64,000 nucleotides of DNA from Xylocopa sonorina (GCF_050948175.1 NC_135200.1:11213001-11277000); one strand, 5' to 3'. Positions 42,801 to 53,862 are shown, counted from the first letter of the stretch. The notes: generated by a model from the letters alone, not told the origin. Numbers and translations: made by a program.

Positions 42801-43205
42801 GGAAGATCTAACCTCCTGATAAACCTTCAACTTCCTTCAAGTCTAACGAGAACGAAATTTTTCCGTTCCAGAGCCGCGTTGGGCCGCGTCTGCATGAAGC
42901 TGGTGGTCGTGATGGGCGTCACCTGGGTGGCCGACGTGGTCTCGTGGGCAGTCGGTGGCCCCCAGTACATCTGGTACTTCACGGACCTGATAAACGCGTT
43001 CCAGGGCGTGCTGATCTTCGCAGTGGTTGGCTGCCAGCCCCAGGTACGCGCCGCGTTGAAGAGGATCTGCAACAGGAACCCGAGGACCAATGCTGGAAGG
43101 CAGGGAAACGGGCTGAGCACGACCAGCCACGGGATGCCGAGCATGGGCGACAGCGTCACTCAGAACCCGAGCACGAAGACCGCGCCGCTGGAGACCATCT
43201 GCTAA
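18630..43205 (+). CDS. mthl1: Methuselah-like GPCR (Mthl1-type), 3' part of gene, three exons
   Basis: Join of 18630-18814, 34986-35124 and 42872-43205, giving 218 residues plus stop. The reading frame is carried through both introns (phase 1, then phase 2) with GT/AG borders. The protein is the C-terminal half of a seven-helix receptor: TM4, an ECL2 cysteine (GEKQCWF), TM5, ICL3, TM6 (VTWVADVVSWAVGG), TM7 (DLINAFQGVLIFAVVG) and a short tail ending in LETIC. The wording of TM4, TM6 and TM7 is that of the insect Methuselah family, and the GPQYIWYFTDLINAFQG stretch fits the Mthl1 branch best as I remember it. Family members are plasma-membrane receptors with a large ectodomain. That ectodomain and TM1-3 are absent and must lie upstream of base 1, because the first visible exon opens in phase 2 at a good acceptor. 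Ligand and pathway cannot be told from sequence. Family call is very safe; the exact orthologue is likely but unproven. Confidence 0.88.
19520..19990. promoter_or_regulatory. Cluster of TAATTA homeodomain-type sites
   Basis: ATTAATTAATT at 19523, GAATTAATT at 19592, CTAATTAATA at 19806, TATTAATTGC at 19888 and AATTAATTTA at 19981 fall within 480 bases of a CpG-rich intron. TAATTA is the core site of many homeodomain proteins. Enhancer function is inference. Confidence 0.25.
20822..20846 (+). repeat. Direct repeat copy 1
   Basis: TTCGCTAAGAGGATTAC followed by GCGGCTCC; nearly the same block recurs 205 bases downstream. Confidence 0.8.
21027..21051 (+). repeat. Direct repeat copy 2
   Basis: TTCGCTAAGAGGATTAC followed by ACAGCTCC. 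The first 17 bases are identical to the copy at 20822, then CRCRGCTCC-like similarity continues with CGAAA. Confidence 0.8.
21203..21214. promoter_or_regulatory. Palindromic E-box
   Basis: GTACACGTGTAC is a perfect 12-bp palindrome centred on CACGTG, the core bound by bHLH factors such as Clock/Cycle or Max types. Function is unproven. Confidence 0.3.
21596..21615 (+). repeat. CTCG tetranucleotide repeat
   Basis: Five perfect CTCG units. Confidence 0.9.
23505..23569 (+). repeat. 65-bp dispersed element, copy A
   Basis: Begins CCCATAACAACGTGGGCCGA, contains CGATGGGGTCGGGAGATAAA and ends CCAGTCAGTCCAACCC. It matches copy B (24277) at about 57 of 64 positions, most differences being transitions. 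Confidence 0.75.
24277..24344 (+). repeat. 65-bp dispersed element, copy B
   Basis: Begins CCCCATAACAACGTAGGCCG, contains GATGGGGTAGAGAGATAAAT and CTGGTGCCAGCCAGTCC. It lies about 772 bases after copy A in the same orientation and shares GTGCGAAACCAGCG downstream with copy C. Confidence 0.75.
25098..25164 (+). repeat. Partial third copy C of the element
   Basis: Contains CCGAAACGATAGGATTAGAG, then AGATAACCTG and GTCCAAC, and after it GTGCGAAACCAGCG as after copy B. Similarity to A and B is confined to the middle part, and the CCCATAACAACG start is not preserved. Confidence 0.5.
30758..30825 (+). repeat. Long GA microsatellite
   Basis: Uninterrupted AG/GA tract of about 68 bases, the longest simple repeat in the window. 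It resembles a (GA)n array that GAGA-type factors can bind (inference). Confidence 0.97.
34986..35124 (+). CDS. mthl1: mthl1 exon with TM5 and ICL3
   Basis: Acceptor cactccacag-type site ends at 34985 and donor gtaagt starts at 35125. Reads GDMEILAYFFGPIGVLL and continues through TM5 (VNLLFFAATA) into intracellular loop 3 (RELTCGLWKGEFVKSTTER). The final Arg codon is split 2+1 with the next exon. GC content is higher than in the flanking intron and the frame has no stop. Confidence 0.93.
35125..42871 (+). other. mthl1: mthl1 intron (7.7 kb)
   Basis: Bounded by GTAAGT and TTCCAG, with codon phase 2 preserved. It holds the longest open frame in the window (36964-37737), judged spurious, a short repeated motif at about 37522 and 37620, and poly-A runs at 38606-38623 and 38639-38649. 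No RNA gene or nested coding exon was recognised. Confidence 0.85.
38606..38649 (+). repeat. Two poly-A runs
   Basis: A18 at 38606-38623 and A11 at 38639-38649, separated by CAGTAAAACTTAAAT. Possibly the tail of an old retroposed sequence, but no body was identified upstream. Confidence 0.85.
42872..43205 (+). CDS. mthl1: mthl1 last coding exon with TM6, TM7 and C-tail
   Basis: Acceptor ttccgttccag ends at 42871. After completing the split Arg the frame reads AALGRVCMKLVVVMGVTW (end of ICL3 into TM6), a short ECL3 (GGPQYIWYF), TM7 and a basic juxtamembrane stretch (VRAALKRICNRNPR). A Ser/Thr-rich tail of about 40 residues ends at a TAA at 43203-43205. The tail has several Ser/Thr sites that could be phosphorylated, as in many GPCRs (inference). 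Confidence 0.95.
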
Positions 43206-44110
43206 GCGAGTACCACGGGCCGCCGCCTTCGAGCGGACGAGGCTCACCGATCGGGCGGCAGACCTCGTTCTCTTTCGCGGAAACGACCCGTTGCCCGTCG
43301 GTTCGCCCGTAAACAGAAATCCACGTTCGAAGAGGGGAGCACCTCGAAGACGGTTAACCAGACGCGGAAGTCCCACGATGCGGAAAAGCGAAGTATACGA
43401 GAAGCGATCGGCGAGGCGACGAGATGTCGCGTCGACGGATCGAGAACATACAAGATACAGGATTCTGTGTTCGTGTTTCGTTGCTCGTGATATATGTACC
43501 TTCTAACAGGAGCGGAGAGTCTTCTTTTACGCGCGCGTCCGCGGAATTGGAAAGGTCGTCGACCGTGAACTCGAAACGAAATCAGACCTCTCCGCCGTCC
43601 CGAACGAGTTCGCGCTCTTCGCGAAGTAGGCCTCGACTTCTTCCCTCGCCTGTCGAGGGGTCGTCGACCTTAGAAAGAAGAGGCACGCCGCAGACGGCTC
43701 GCGTTCTCGTGGACCAGGCGCGAGTCGACCTGTCGCACCGAACGGTCCATCGTCTCACCAGGGAAGCACAATGGCGAGGACAGAGAAAAGAACGCGAAGC
43801 GGCAAATATTCATAGAGAGACCCGTCCCCGGTTCGAGGGAGAGCTCTCCCTGTCCGTGTTGCGCTCGCGTCAGACCTCGGTACCGCCCTCCACTGTTCGT
43901 CCATGCGTTCCCGTGCCCGCTGACGGATCGTCTGACGCGAGGATCCGACGAAACCGTCGCCAATAGCCGTCTGGAAAACGGGGTCGAAGTTCTTGCGCGA
44001 TCACGCGTAGGAGAGCGAGCAGACGTCGTCGATCGATTACGCGCAGATGAGCGAACGTTAACGAGATGATGTGTGGCCGATACGAGCCACGCCGGTCTTT
44101 GGCTGATATT

Positions 44111-44116
44111 AATAAA
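44111..44116 (+). terminator. mthl1: Candidate poly(A) signal of mthl1
   Basis: First canonical AATAAA that I find after the mthl1 stop, about 905 bases downstream, followed by a G/T-rich stretch (gaggtcggtggcg). A second AATAAA is at 44301-44306. Which site is used cannot be decided without transcripts. Confidence 0.4.
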
Positions 44117-45176
44117 TGGCGCGGATCAACGGCGAGGTCGGTGGCGATTACGCTCGAATCTTTCGCCCGATAAATTGGATATTAACCCTCCAGTACGCTA
44201 CGTGTATTATTTCCATTTGTATTGCGCGGAGATTACTCTGTTCGTTTATCATTGCGTTGTTCTATCCTCCTTAGTTTAATTGCTCGTACACGGTTTCGCG
44301 AATAAATCGTAAACGATTAATTTTCCGATTAAATACTCACAGAAGGGGTGAGTCAGAGGGTTGTTTTTATACCGACGACTCGGCACTTCCAAGCCGTAGT
44401 TTAATTTTTGCACGATCCCTAGTGACGTCGATTTTAGTAGAGAAAGACATTCGATTGGGACCAGGAAATCAGAGAACGATACGACAGGAGGGTGAAAACG
44501 GAACGGCCTTGACCCGCGTACGCGAGCACGTTGCGCCAGGAAAGGACGAACGATGAATTCCGAGGTATATACCTTCTGCGACTCGTCCCGCTTCGTTATT
44601 CATCGGGCGTGCCTGGAGCCACGAGCGATCGCTCTTCAATTTCCTTTAGCATAAATTTGCATCGGCACCGTGGCCGGCTACAATCGTGGCCTGCCATTAG
44701 CGTGTAACATTTATGGTCTTACGGCGTGGCCTCGCCGATGTATTGTTGGCCGCACTGCTCTCTCGGAGCGCATTTAACGAATCGATTTGTTTCACCCCTC
44801 GCCCATGCAGTCCTGGATAATCGTCCCGATTCTCCACTTTTGCCGCGAAATCGAAGACGAATTCTAACGTGCACCAGACGACCTTCATACAATTTCTGAC
44901 GTCCATTTAATCGCGATACCTCAGCAACGGACTATGGTGACACGTTTCGAGGGACTCGAAGGAAAGTATCCGCACTGCCAATACCGATTTCGACGACGCG
45001 AGTCGAAGCGACAGATCTTTTCTTTCGCATCAAGTCGCTGGAGTTTTTGATAACAATTTATAGTTGCGCCTCTAGTTTTCAGTGGAGGCACGGGGCGTCA
45101 GTTTTTCAGTCTCCCGCTAGAGCTGTACGATATTCTTTTGATACTTTTAATACTGCAGATCGACTTTACAAGGAGA

Positions 45177-45204
45177 ATATATATATGTATATGTATATGT
45201 ATGT
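45177..45204 (+). repeat. TATATG-type microsatellite
   Basis: Imperfect ATATGT/TATATG units in the AT-rich region downstream of mthl1. Confidence 0.85.
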
Positions 45205-48200
45205 AGGGAATCTCGTAACCGATGCGAAAGGAATCGATTGGCTCCGAGAATTCGAACGAGAATGGAAGCTCTTTTTTTCTTTTTGTGTTCAAGTGAGTCA
45301 CGCTTTCACGAAGTCATACGTAGGTAGGTCAGGGCATAATTGACGACAACTCGTGACAATACACACTAGAAATTCAATGCCTTCTGAAATGCCTTCCAAA
45401 CGTGGTGTTCAACGTGCCGAATTGTATACAATGGGGAACCAGACGGAGGCTCTAGGTGAAGTTCTCCACGGTTCTCGCATCGCGTGCGAACGCGCGAGAT
45501 TACCATATCTCCGCGCGATTTCCGGCGTAACTTCCGATGACATTCCCCGACATATTCATTCACCTTACACCGGTGAATTAATCACTGTTATGTAGACACT
45601 GCCAACGAATAGCATACCGATTCGCCTGGTAAATATCCGATATTCATCGCTGCCAATATTTTACCAGATTATAGAAAATTCCATCAGACATTCAACGGCA
45701 TATAACAGTATATAACAGTTTGTAATGCAATTTTTTAAACCCCCACGGTAAGGCGAATCCAGGAAAAATTTTATATCACCGATGGAAGTGATATATGATC
45801 ATCTCAGCCAACCGATTAGCTATATTATTATACGACACCGACTGCGATTTTATTAATGGACAATGTAATTTTTTTATCGCCACGCGATACTCGTCAAAAT
45901 ATCGTAATTGAATTTTCAGCTGGCAAATATCGAGAAAGTCATGGGAAGTTACCAGGGTAATAGCACGCAGCGCATAAAAACCGTCTCACGTCTTGCGTAG
46001 AGTTATATAGTACCTCGCACCCGAGTTTGCTATTCTTTAGACCACACGAACGCGTAGTTCTCGACGCGTGAACCGGGAGTAGAGTAATCATTGTCATTGT
46101 TTCTTCAGGTGCATCCAAGAGACTGAGCCATGTATCCTTCGCTCACGTTAACCGAAACTATCTGTACTCCCTTGCGAAGGCACTCCATACTGTTTTCCAA
46201 TCGCGGAGTTATACCAAATGTACAACCATACTTGTAATAGAAATTCGAAAGTAAAACATGAGCCTCTATTTAACGACACGATGGATCTTTCTGGGGGAAC
46301 AGATCGTTTCGCGTACCACATTAGTTCCTTTTCTTCTTGTATGAATGAGAGTGGATTGCAAGGTCGTCGAAGTTTCGTCGATTCACCGGACACCCGATGA
46401 AAGGCAAGAAAATTCATCTTGGCTCGTTGCCTAACGATTTATTCAGTGGCTTCACACGCGTTAATGTTAACCATTCGCCGCTTTAACGCATCGCGTTAAA
46501 CTCGAAACACAATTTTCTGTTTGCAATTAGCCTCGATCATACAAAATGAGTAGTACAGCTGAGCTAAGACGACGAAAAGTTATGCTATAAATGTAGTGTC
46601 GATTAATTAGGTTCGCGTACCTATATTAAATTTCCCTATCATTTATTAGCATCTTCACGTAGCCATAGAGATGTGGAGCGGAATCGTAGCGAAAAGCGTC
46701 TCACTGGGAAACACATGCTTTCTAATTTCTTAAACGCGGTTCGTTTTTATTTCATTTGGTCCATGATCCACGGTACGATTATGGCTCGCAGTCGCCAGGC
46801 AAATCGTTGATCGTTCTCCTTTCATAAACAACGAAGCCACGTGAAATCGTCCAACTTGTCGACACCCGCGACCACTTAGCGTGTATGCCGTGCGCCTGGA
46901 AAGTGAGTAATTACGTGACAATGCGAGCGTGCGAAACGCACCGTCTAATTAGCGTATCAACGTGCAGCAAATATCGTTAATAAATCCCTAGCTGTGTATA
47001 ATCGCGGTCGAACAATGTGTAACGAGACGACGACAGTCACGACAGCCATTCCTCTACCCCTTTTATGCCCGCTCGTGTTTCACCGGCGCAGCGGTTAAAT
47101 CGCAGCGTTACTTTGTATCCGGTTCGACGACACGAACCACACGTTCGAGGATCAATTAATCTCGCGTGTAATCAATTAGTTCTCGCGGCGAATCGACCGT
47201 CGTCGCGCTCGTTCGCATCGATCGTTGCCCGCTATGTATAGCATCTCCTTGTAGATAACATTCACTCGTCATTATGTTACTTGTAATTATAGAGAACGTT
47301 GGGGCCGTGTTAATCCAACGATAACGCTGCTTCGACGGGGCTCACCGAGCGTGTAAGTTATTGGTGTCCGTCGTATGCGATCAGCTTTGCGACTTAAGAA
47401 GGGTTGAACCACCCCTCTCTCTCACTATACATATACATTAAAGCACCGTGAGAGATTTTGTTTTCGTTAAAAGGTAAAGCTGGTCGCTGAACGGACCTCG
47501 GTGTACATTAAAGCTACATTAAGCGTATCTATATACTCGAACGATAGCTGGTACGTAAAATAGTTAGGGTAATCGATGGTATAAATCGAAAGAACAAACG
47601 TAGCCTTAAACCTAATTTATTCGAAAGTAGTCGTTGTTGACGCATGGAACAATAAAGAGGAACGTAACGTATAATACACGCATACGTAGGTAGGATATGT
47701 AAACGTATAAATGTATACACACGGTAGCTTGCCAGTATAGAGAAGTAGAATTTAAGGGAGGACGCGTGAATCACGATGGGGGCACCGAGAGGGAGGGCCG
47801 ATGGAAAGGAGAAAGGATCACCTCTGACGATCGTTCCTGGAGAGAATCACGACGATCGACCGAGAGGGAGAGACGCGTAACGATTATTGAGGACCGCGTG
47901 CCTTCGCGTAATTTACGTGCGCGCATTCGCAGCGTGGAAAATCCAATGTTGAATTTAACATCGAGAACGTTACTGGCCGCGGTTGAACGCGCCTTGTATG
48001 TCGATCGTGGCCGGTGAGACGAATCGAACCGACCCCGTCGATTCGAAATTGATCACGAACGGAAGATTACCATTCAACGTTGGGTTCCCCGCTAGATAAA
48101 TAGTTTCGCAGTTTCTGGCCAAAATAACGGTAGTTCGTCACTTTTTGTATATTTTTTACTCACCATATATACGATGGAATCGTTTCGTAATAGAGGAACT

Positions 48201-49587
48201 GTTATACGGCGAGGAAAAGAAATGTTGATTCATCGAAGGCACACGGAGGCTATTATTAAAGAGACAATAGTATTAACTCGTCGAGCGTATTCGTGGCGAG
48301 TTTGTAGCATGAGCTCGTCTTGGCTCGATTTAACCATGTAGAGAGAACAACAGGATTACCGTGGTAGAGAAATTTATGATCACAACGACCCTGTACTACG
48401 GCCGATCGTACACCATTCCTGTACAATGTATCGTAACAGTATTTAATATCGCACTAATGGTAATAAATGATAACTGTTAGTACGTTTCTTGTTTTTATTC
48501 CGGATATTTCGAAATCCTTAATTTATTGAGTCGGTACGTATGAAACTGCCAATTTCAACGAACGCCAATTAAAAAATAAATCGTAACAAATGGTTATAAT
48601 CCCGTTTTTTATATTTTCACCGTAAACAAATAAAATGCTATGCTATTAATGATTAACAATTTCATACGCATTCATCTTACTATCCAAAAGTCTTAAATGA
48701 ATTTAATTTTTCCTTCTGTCTTTTTCAAAGAAAATAAATGAACATGTTCGCGTTTTTTCTACCGGAAAATCTTTACTCGTGTACTATGTCTTTTTCTAAA
48801 AGAAGAATACATATAGATATCAACCAGATACCTTCATCTTCCGGATCATAAAAGATAATAGGTACCATTTAGTTGGTTCTAAGATTGAAAGCGACGCAAG
48901 AGGTCTGCCGCGCGTGCCTCCACCGAGTAAATTGATTACGCCAGTAATCTCGTAACGACGTTTACCCTGGGTATGCTTCATCAATTCGGTAGTGAGAAGT
49001 TTGAAGCTGGACGAACCCTTCCTAATTCAATCAGGCAACTTCTCTGTCATGGACTCCGACATTAGTTGCGCCAGCCGAGAAACGGAAACTTTGACCGCAT
49101 TGTAACTTACGAACAAAATTACTCTAGTCTTATTAAATAACTGTGAATTTTGCAAGTACCCGCAATCGAGTTTTCGTCCATCGCTTTTCAATTTCCGTCA
49201 CACGGAACGTGTCCAAGCGAGACAACGAGTTACCACGCGAGTTATTAATAATATTCCAGTGGCGACTATTTCAAAACTCAAGCAAACACGAGGTTCCGAT
49301 AATTCTCGTCAAACAAAAGGCAAGCTTCTATTTAAGGAAGATTGATGATCGCTCGGACGATGTATCCGGTGGAAAGACAAGAGGGCGACAACCTTTCGTT
49401 TGCTCTAGCCGTAAGTCGAACGCTTGCGGCTGATATGCAGTTGAGTGACATCTCGAGAATTTGGGTCGCTCTCGACTTTTCGGTCGACGTTCAACGAACG
49501 ATTCCATCTCGCTTCAACCGCGCATGCAAATGACATTTTACGTGATAAATAAACATAAAGATACTAAACGTACAATTTGGTAGGCTT

Positions 49588-49593
49588 TTTATT
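49588..49593 (-). terminator. MTO1: Poly(A) signal overlapping the MTO1 stop codon
   Basis: On the minus strand the stop TAA (49594-49592) runs directly into AATAAA. No other AATAAA was noticed within about 300 bases downstream, so cleavage would leave a 3' UTR of only about 15-30 nt. Confidence 0.5.
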
Positions 49594-52490
49594 AAAATAA
49601 TTTTCTATTACGTGCCCATTTTGTAGTTGCATTGTGTGCATTTGTCTTGATGTGGTATATCAGACGCAGAATAGCGTACGGAGTGATACCTGGAATTTGA
49701 CTAGCTGCAGCGATCTATCGAACAAAGAGAGTATTGTCATACCTGTAATAAATGAAAATTAATAGTAATCCGCAACCATATACTTACTGTACATGGCTGG
49801 AATTCAGATAGTATTTCCCTTTCCTCTCTCGACAGATTTATATTAGGTCTGTATGAAAACATACAAGCAATAATTAGCAATGGACAGATACGCCTGATAG
49901 ATATTAACAACTTCCATGTCGCATAATTAAACTTACGTCGAATAGTCCATGGATGATGGTATGATCATCTGTTCGTTCTTGCGAATTTCATTGACCTCTT
50001 GCTGTTGCTCCTCGACGCCCAATGCGTAAATCGCTTCTATCTACAAGATCAATTGACTGGTCATAATAATCAACGATAAGGCTGTACTGATTTGTAGATA
50101 TTGCCCGTGACAATATACTGCTACTTTTGCACGATATATATTAATGCAGGCAAGGATAAACGTAGTCTTTGCGTTGGCAAGTTTTTCAAGTTGGCTCAGA
50201 ACAATACCAGCATGATAATACTAGCGAATTCCAGTTACGGAAGATCAAACAAATGAATCGCTGCTACCCAGAAATAATTCTGTATGCGCGAGAGCACCTA
50301 CGTCCGTGCGCGACCGCGTAACTTGGATGGAAAATTGGTCTGTACTTATGGAAATGAGAATACGGTATTTTGCATACCTTTAGTCTTTGTTTAATGATTG
50401 GATCGTGCGCGAGATGTCCATAACGATCTGGAAGAGCCGCAATGAACTGATCAATGTGTACATCCGGAATAGATAACATTTCAAACGCCGATCTTATAGT
50501 AGAATTCTTAGAGTATGGAATCTGCAATAATTTCTGCCATTTTGTAAAGGATTGCACATCGTTTTTAAACAATTCTATATTTTCCTCCAATTTTGATAAA
50601 GTTGCTTCCGTCTTCTTCATCCTTCCTTCGGATACGCAACCGATCTCGTACCCTCTCCTGGTGAGTCTTCGATCCGCGTTATCTGATCTTAAGCTCAATC
50701 GAAATTCCGCGCGACTGGTGAACATTCTATAAGGCTCGTTTGTACCACGTGTAGTAAGATCATCGATGAGGACGCCAATGTAACCCTCCGTTCGACTTAT
50801 TACCAATGGGTCTTTGTTGAAAATCTAGATAATAAAATGTTCGTAATTAAAACATGAAATATGTTTTCCACGGTAGTATCTTCTACAATCCATAATAGAT
50901 AGTACAAAAAGGAAACCTTGGCTGCAGCATTGATACCCGCTACGATCCCTTGCGCAGCGGCTTCTTCGTAGCCAGTTGTACCATTTATCTGTCCAGCTAG
51001 AAATAGTCCTGGAATTTTCTTTGTTTCCAGTGTAGCTTTTAATTCTCGCGGATCAATATAATCATACGTAACTCCATATCCTGGTGCCACTGCGTACATG
51101 ATGACAAAGTTTTGTATCAAAGTAAATTAAAACCATGATTAAATTATGTTTAAAGAATAAATGTTTACCCATTATAGCATTTTCTAAACCTGGAATGCAA
51201 TTAACAAGTTGTTCTTGTTTTTCAGCCGGAAGTGTACACGATAATCCACCAGGATATATTAAGGGTGAATCCAGTCCTTCTGGTTCTAGCCAAATTGCAT
51301 GATTAGTTGTAGTAAATCTAAAAACTTTGCTCTCTATGCTTGGGCAATATCGTGGACCACATATTTCTTCAGTAATATGTAAATTAGAGTATATGTTGTC
51401 TTTCACGATTTTCGCGACAGCTTCATTTGTAAACGTCAGGTAAGTCATTAATTGTTTTTCTACCGGCAACCAGACAGTTTCGTTCATAAACGAAAATGGC
51501 GTCGATACTTCGTCCGGTGCTGATATCTGGCATTTGGAAAAATCTATACTGGCTCCATCCAATCGTGGCGGTGTACCTACAGAAAGGCAAAAAAATGTTA
51601 CAGATACTTCGAGATTTGTTAACATGGCATTTAAAATAATAGATAATATACCAGTTTTTAACCTTCCCATTCGAAATCCTACTCTATCTAGTATGTTAGC
51701 TAACCCAATGCTAGATTCGTCACCCATCCTGCCAGCAGGTCTTTGCTCTAAACCAATGCTAATTTGACCGTTTAGAAAAGTGCCTGTTGCTATAACAACT
51801 GCATTGCTATATATTTTTGTGCCATCCCCTGCAACATAAGTTTGCACAAACTTTTCATATTATTTTTTAAAGAAATAGTATATATTTATTTCTACATAGA
51901 ATAAGCATACTAAGAATTATTTCATGACATCTTGGAGAATCTTCATGTGTAACTAAATCTTCCACTGAAGATTCGTATATTTGTAAACCAGGTGTGTTGA
52001 ACAGTTCTTCCTGAAGGTGTTTCTTGTACAATTTACGATCAATTTGAGCTCTGTAACCCCATACTGCTGGTCCTCTAGACCTGTTTAGTATTTTGTAATG
52101 AATTCCAGAAAGATCACAGATACGACAACAAACTCCATCCAAAGCATCTATTTCTCTCATAAGATTCCCTTTTCCAATCCCACCAAAAGATGGATTACAT
52201 GACATTTCTCCTGTAAAAATTTTCTCATCAACTTTCTTTTAGTATTTTTAGCATAAAACAAGAAAAACAAGATTTATACCTATTGTGCTTTTTTTATGTG
52301 TAACCAATAGTGTTTTTGCACCCATTCTAACTGCAGCTGTACAAGCTTCTGTTCCGGCATGACCACCGCCAATAACCACAACATCATATTTGAACTGATC
52401 ATTGCTAGATGAAACGCTTCTTAATAATTGAAGAAATCCTTGTCTATAGTTTGCACCCATTGAGGGTAACGTGATGTTTTTAAATTTCAT
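49592..52490 (-). CDS. MTO1: MTO1, mitochondrial tRNA wobble-uridine modification enzyme (MnmG/GidA family)
   Basis: Nine exons (transcript order): 52490-52280, 52210-51911, 51828-51652, 51576-51169, 51089-50917, 50824-50378, 50040-49937, 49848-49788, 49714-49592. All phases join, giving 667 codons plus stop, close to the usual animal MTO1 length. The FAD-dependent enzyme works with GTPBP3/MnmE in mitochondria to modify U34 of tRNAs (taurinomethyl- or carboxymethylaminomethyl-uridine). Visible motifs are the FAD dinucleotide-fold GGGHAG at residues 41-46, SCNPSFGGIGKG at 74-85, MnmG signature 1 GPRYCPSIE at 303-311, and signature 2 (AGQINGTTGYEEAAAQG) from 397. The C-terminal helical domain, around 570-667, contains ASQIPGITP. 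The first 35 residues are basic and Ser-rich without acids before D31, as in a mitochondrial presequence. The ATG at 52490 is chosen because it precedes that presequence. Introns are 69-92 bp except one of 337 bp. No missing key residue is seen. Confidence 0.96.
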
Positions 52491-52549
52491 TCTATTGGTA
52501 AAGTGTCCTATGATAAAAGAAAATACTCTGTTAAATGTGTATTAAGTTA

Positions 52550-52555
52550 TTTATT
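52550..52555 (-). terminator. MKRN2OS: Candidate poly(A) signal of MKRN2OS
   Basis: AATAAA on the minus strand (TTTATT on plus), about 110 bases after the MKRN2OS stop and 60 bases before the MTO1 ATG. The end of one transcript and the start of the next therefore share a gap of under 200 bp. Confidence 0.5.
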
Positions 52556-52664
52556 ATAATAATTGTGCATACATCAATTATGTACAAAATCTAAATACGC
52601 ATACATAAAGATATAAATAACATTATAAACGATACAAAAAAATATGCTATTCCTTAAATTTTCC

Positions 52665-53267
52665 CTACGATATAAAAATGTCACTAGTCTTTAGTTTCAT
52701 AGATACAGAATTATATTTAAGTGCATCTCTAATTTTTGGTAGTATCAATTTCTCACATATAGTTTCTTTATTTACAAAACTTAAATTTGTATATTTCAAG
52801 TTATTTAAGAACTCTATAACAAAATTGAAACAATTCATTAAAGATTCATTATAATTATCAGACCTCCATTTAGGGTCTTTTAGCATTATTGTTAACGTTT
52901 CATTCCAATGATTGTCCCAAGATGAAGGAATTAATCTTATAGCTATGCACTTTGTCCATTTTGAGCAATCATTTATTACTAAACCCTCCTTGTCGTATTC
53001 AAAAACGATTCCCTGTGAATTTGTTATTCCTATGTGCAAATCATCGGTTATATGGTAATCATTTAAAAAGTTGCCTTGCGATGGTCTTATAACTATAGAA
53101 TTTTCCTCGTATATTGCATTAGTATAAGGATAAGGAACCAGGAAAGGCTCTATTTTATAATCTACAATGCACGATTGACAAATAGGGCATATTTTTGGAA
53201 TGCTTTTGCAAAACATGCTTCTCGAGCAACAGTGTCGAAAACATAATATATTTGACTCAGAAGTCAT
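52665..53267 (-). CDS. MKRN2OS: MKRN2 opposite-strand protein-like (MKRN2OS)
   Basis: Single open frame of 200 codons with ATG at 53267 and stop at 52665-52667; human MKRN2OS is of similar length. The N-terminus has the family's cysteine-rich start (CFRHCCSRSMFC at residues 9-20, then CPICQSC at 27-33), which could bind a metal. It is followed by the conserved RPSQGNFLNDYHITDDLHIGI-type core (about residues 81-101) with ITNSQGIVFEY, and a C-terminal helical part (NCFNFVIEFLN). These blocks are the ones I recognise from vertebrate MKRN2OS (formerly C3orf83). The molecular function of the family is not known to me. It is intronless here, AT-rich like its neighbour, and lies in the same direction just upstream of MTO1. 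The vertebrate name refers to a neighbour, MKRN2, that is not visible in this window. Confidence 0.88.
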   Translation of the reverse strand: MTSESNILCFRHCCSRSMFCKSIPKICPICQSCIVDYKIEPFLVPYPYTNAIYEENSIVIRPSQGNFLNDYHITDDLHIGITNSQGIVFEYDKEGLVINDCSKWTKCIAIRLIPSSWDNHWNETLTIMLKDPKWRSDNYNESLMNCFNFVIEFLNNLKYTNLSFVNKETICEKLILPKIRDALKYNSVSMKLKTSDIFIS

Positions 53268-53797
53268 GATTTGTTTTTAAACATAAAATCATAAGATTTG
53301 TATACAAAGTTATAGGTTATTGTTGTTGAGCTTAAGTGTCTTTGGAAGCGAGACAGAGTTCTTCATTCTGAATATAGATGAATACATGCGATAAAAGCTA
53401 CAAGCAAAATACACTAATTTAAATAAGAAAAATCGTACGAATAAAAGATTTCTAATGAAAAAGAAAAAGGATGACTTAGTAAGAAGCTACTTTACCTATA
53501 AAACTTATCGACATCTTCATACAATCAGTGTACCTTTATCTTAAATTTGTTAACTTGCACCTTCTCACGTCTATGATAATATCCTTCGATTACTTTATGT
53601 AATATTTAAATCATCTTACGTAATAAGAATAACTGTAACTTCTCCGCCAACACAACTTTCTCACAGTAAGATCACTGTGATGTTACTTGCGCTGCGTGAG
53701 ATCACTTCTATAGCCATCTATATTTCTAGCTTTGGAGGTAAGAGAGAGAAAGATATATACGATAGTTATAAGAAAGAGTGAGACAGTTGTTACGGAC

Positions 53798-53852
53798 ACT
53801 ACTCGAGAACCTGTGGGGCCATCTCTGTGAAAACTGCTCAAACTGGTCGCAC
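53798..53852 (+). repeat. Third, diverged copy of the foldback arm
   Basis: This 55-base segment aligns with the left arm that starts at 53875: ACTACT, then GAGAACCTGT against AAAACTACTA, then GCCATCTCT, then AAACTGGT. It lies in direct orientation 77 bases upstream, making two direct copies and one inverted copy in 200 bp. Confidence 0.5.
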
Positions 53853-53862
53853 ATCGTTATCG

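Larger units (their letters stand above)
43206..49587 (+). other. mthl1 3' UTR and intergenic region before convergent MTO1
   Basis: Starts right after the mthl1 stop. The first part up to about 44.1 kb is most simply the 3' UTR. A 180-codon open frame at 43424-43966 overlaps it but is Arg/Ser-rich, without domains, and is not accepted. Base composition turns AT-rich from about 45 kb onward. A TATATG-type microsatellite sits at 45177-45204. Several AATAAA sites occur, so a longer alternative 3' UTR is possible. mthl1 and MTO1 are convergent across this 6.4 kb; nothing else is recognised. Confidence 0.6.

Noticed and set aside
42843..43376. 177-codon open frame on minus strand
   Set aside because: Antisense shadow of the mthl1 last exon.
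43424..43966. 180-codon open frame after mthl1
   Set aside because: Falls in the probable mthl1 3' UTR; Arg/Ser/Thr-rich without domain or its own promoter.
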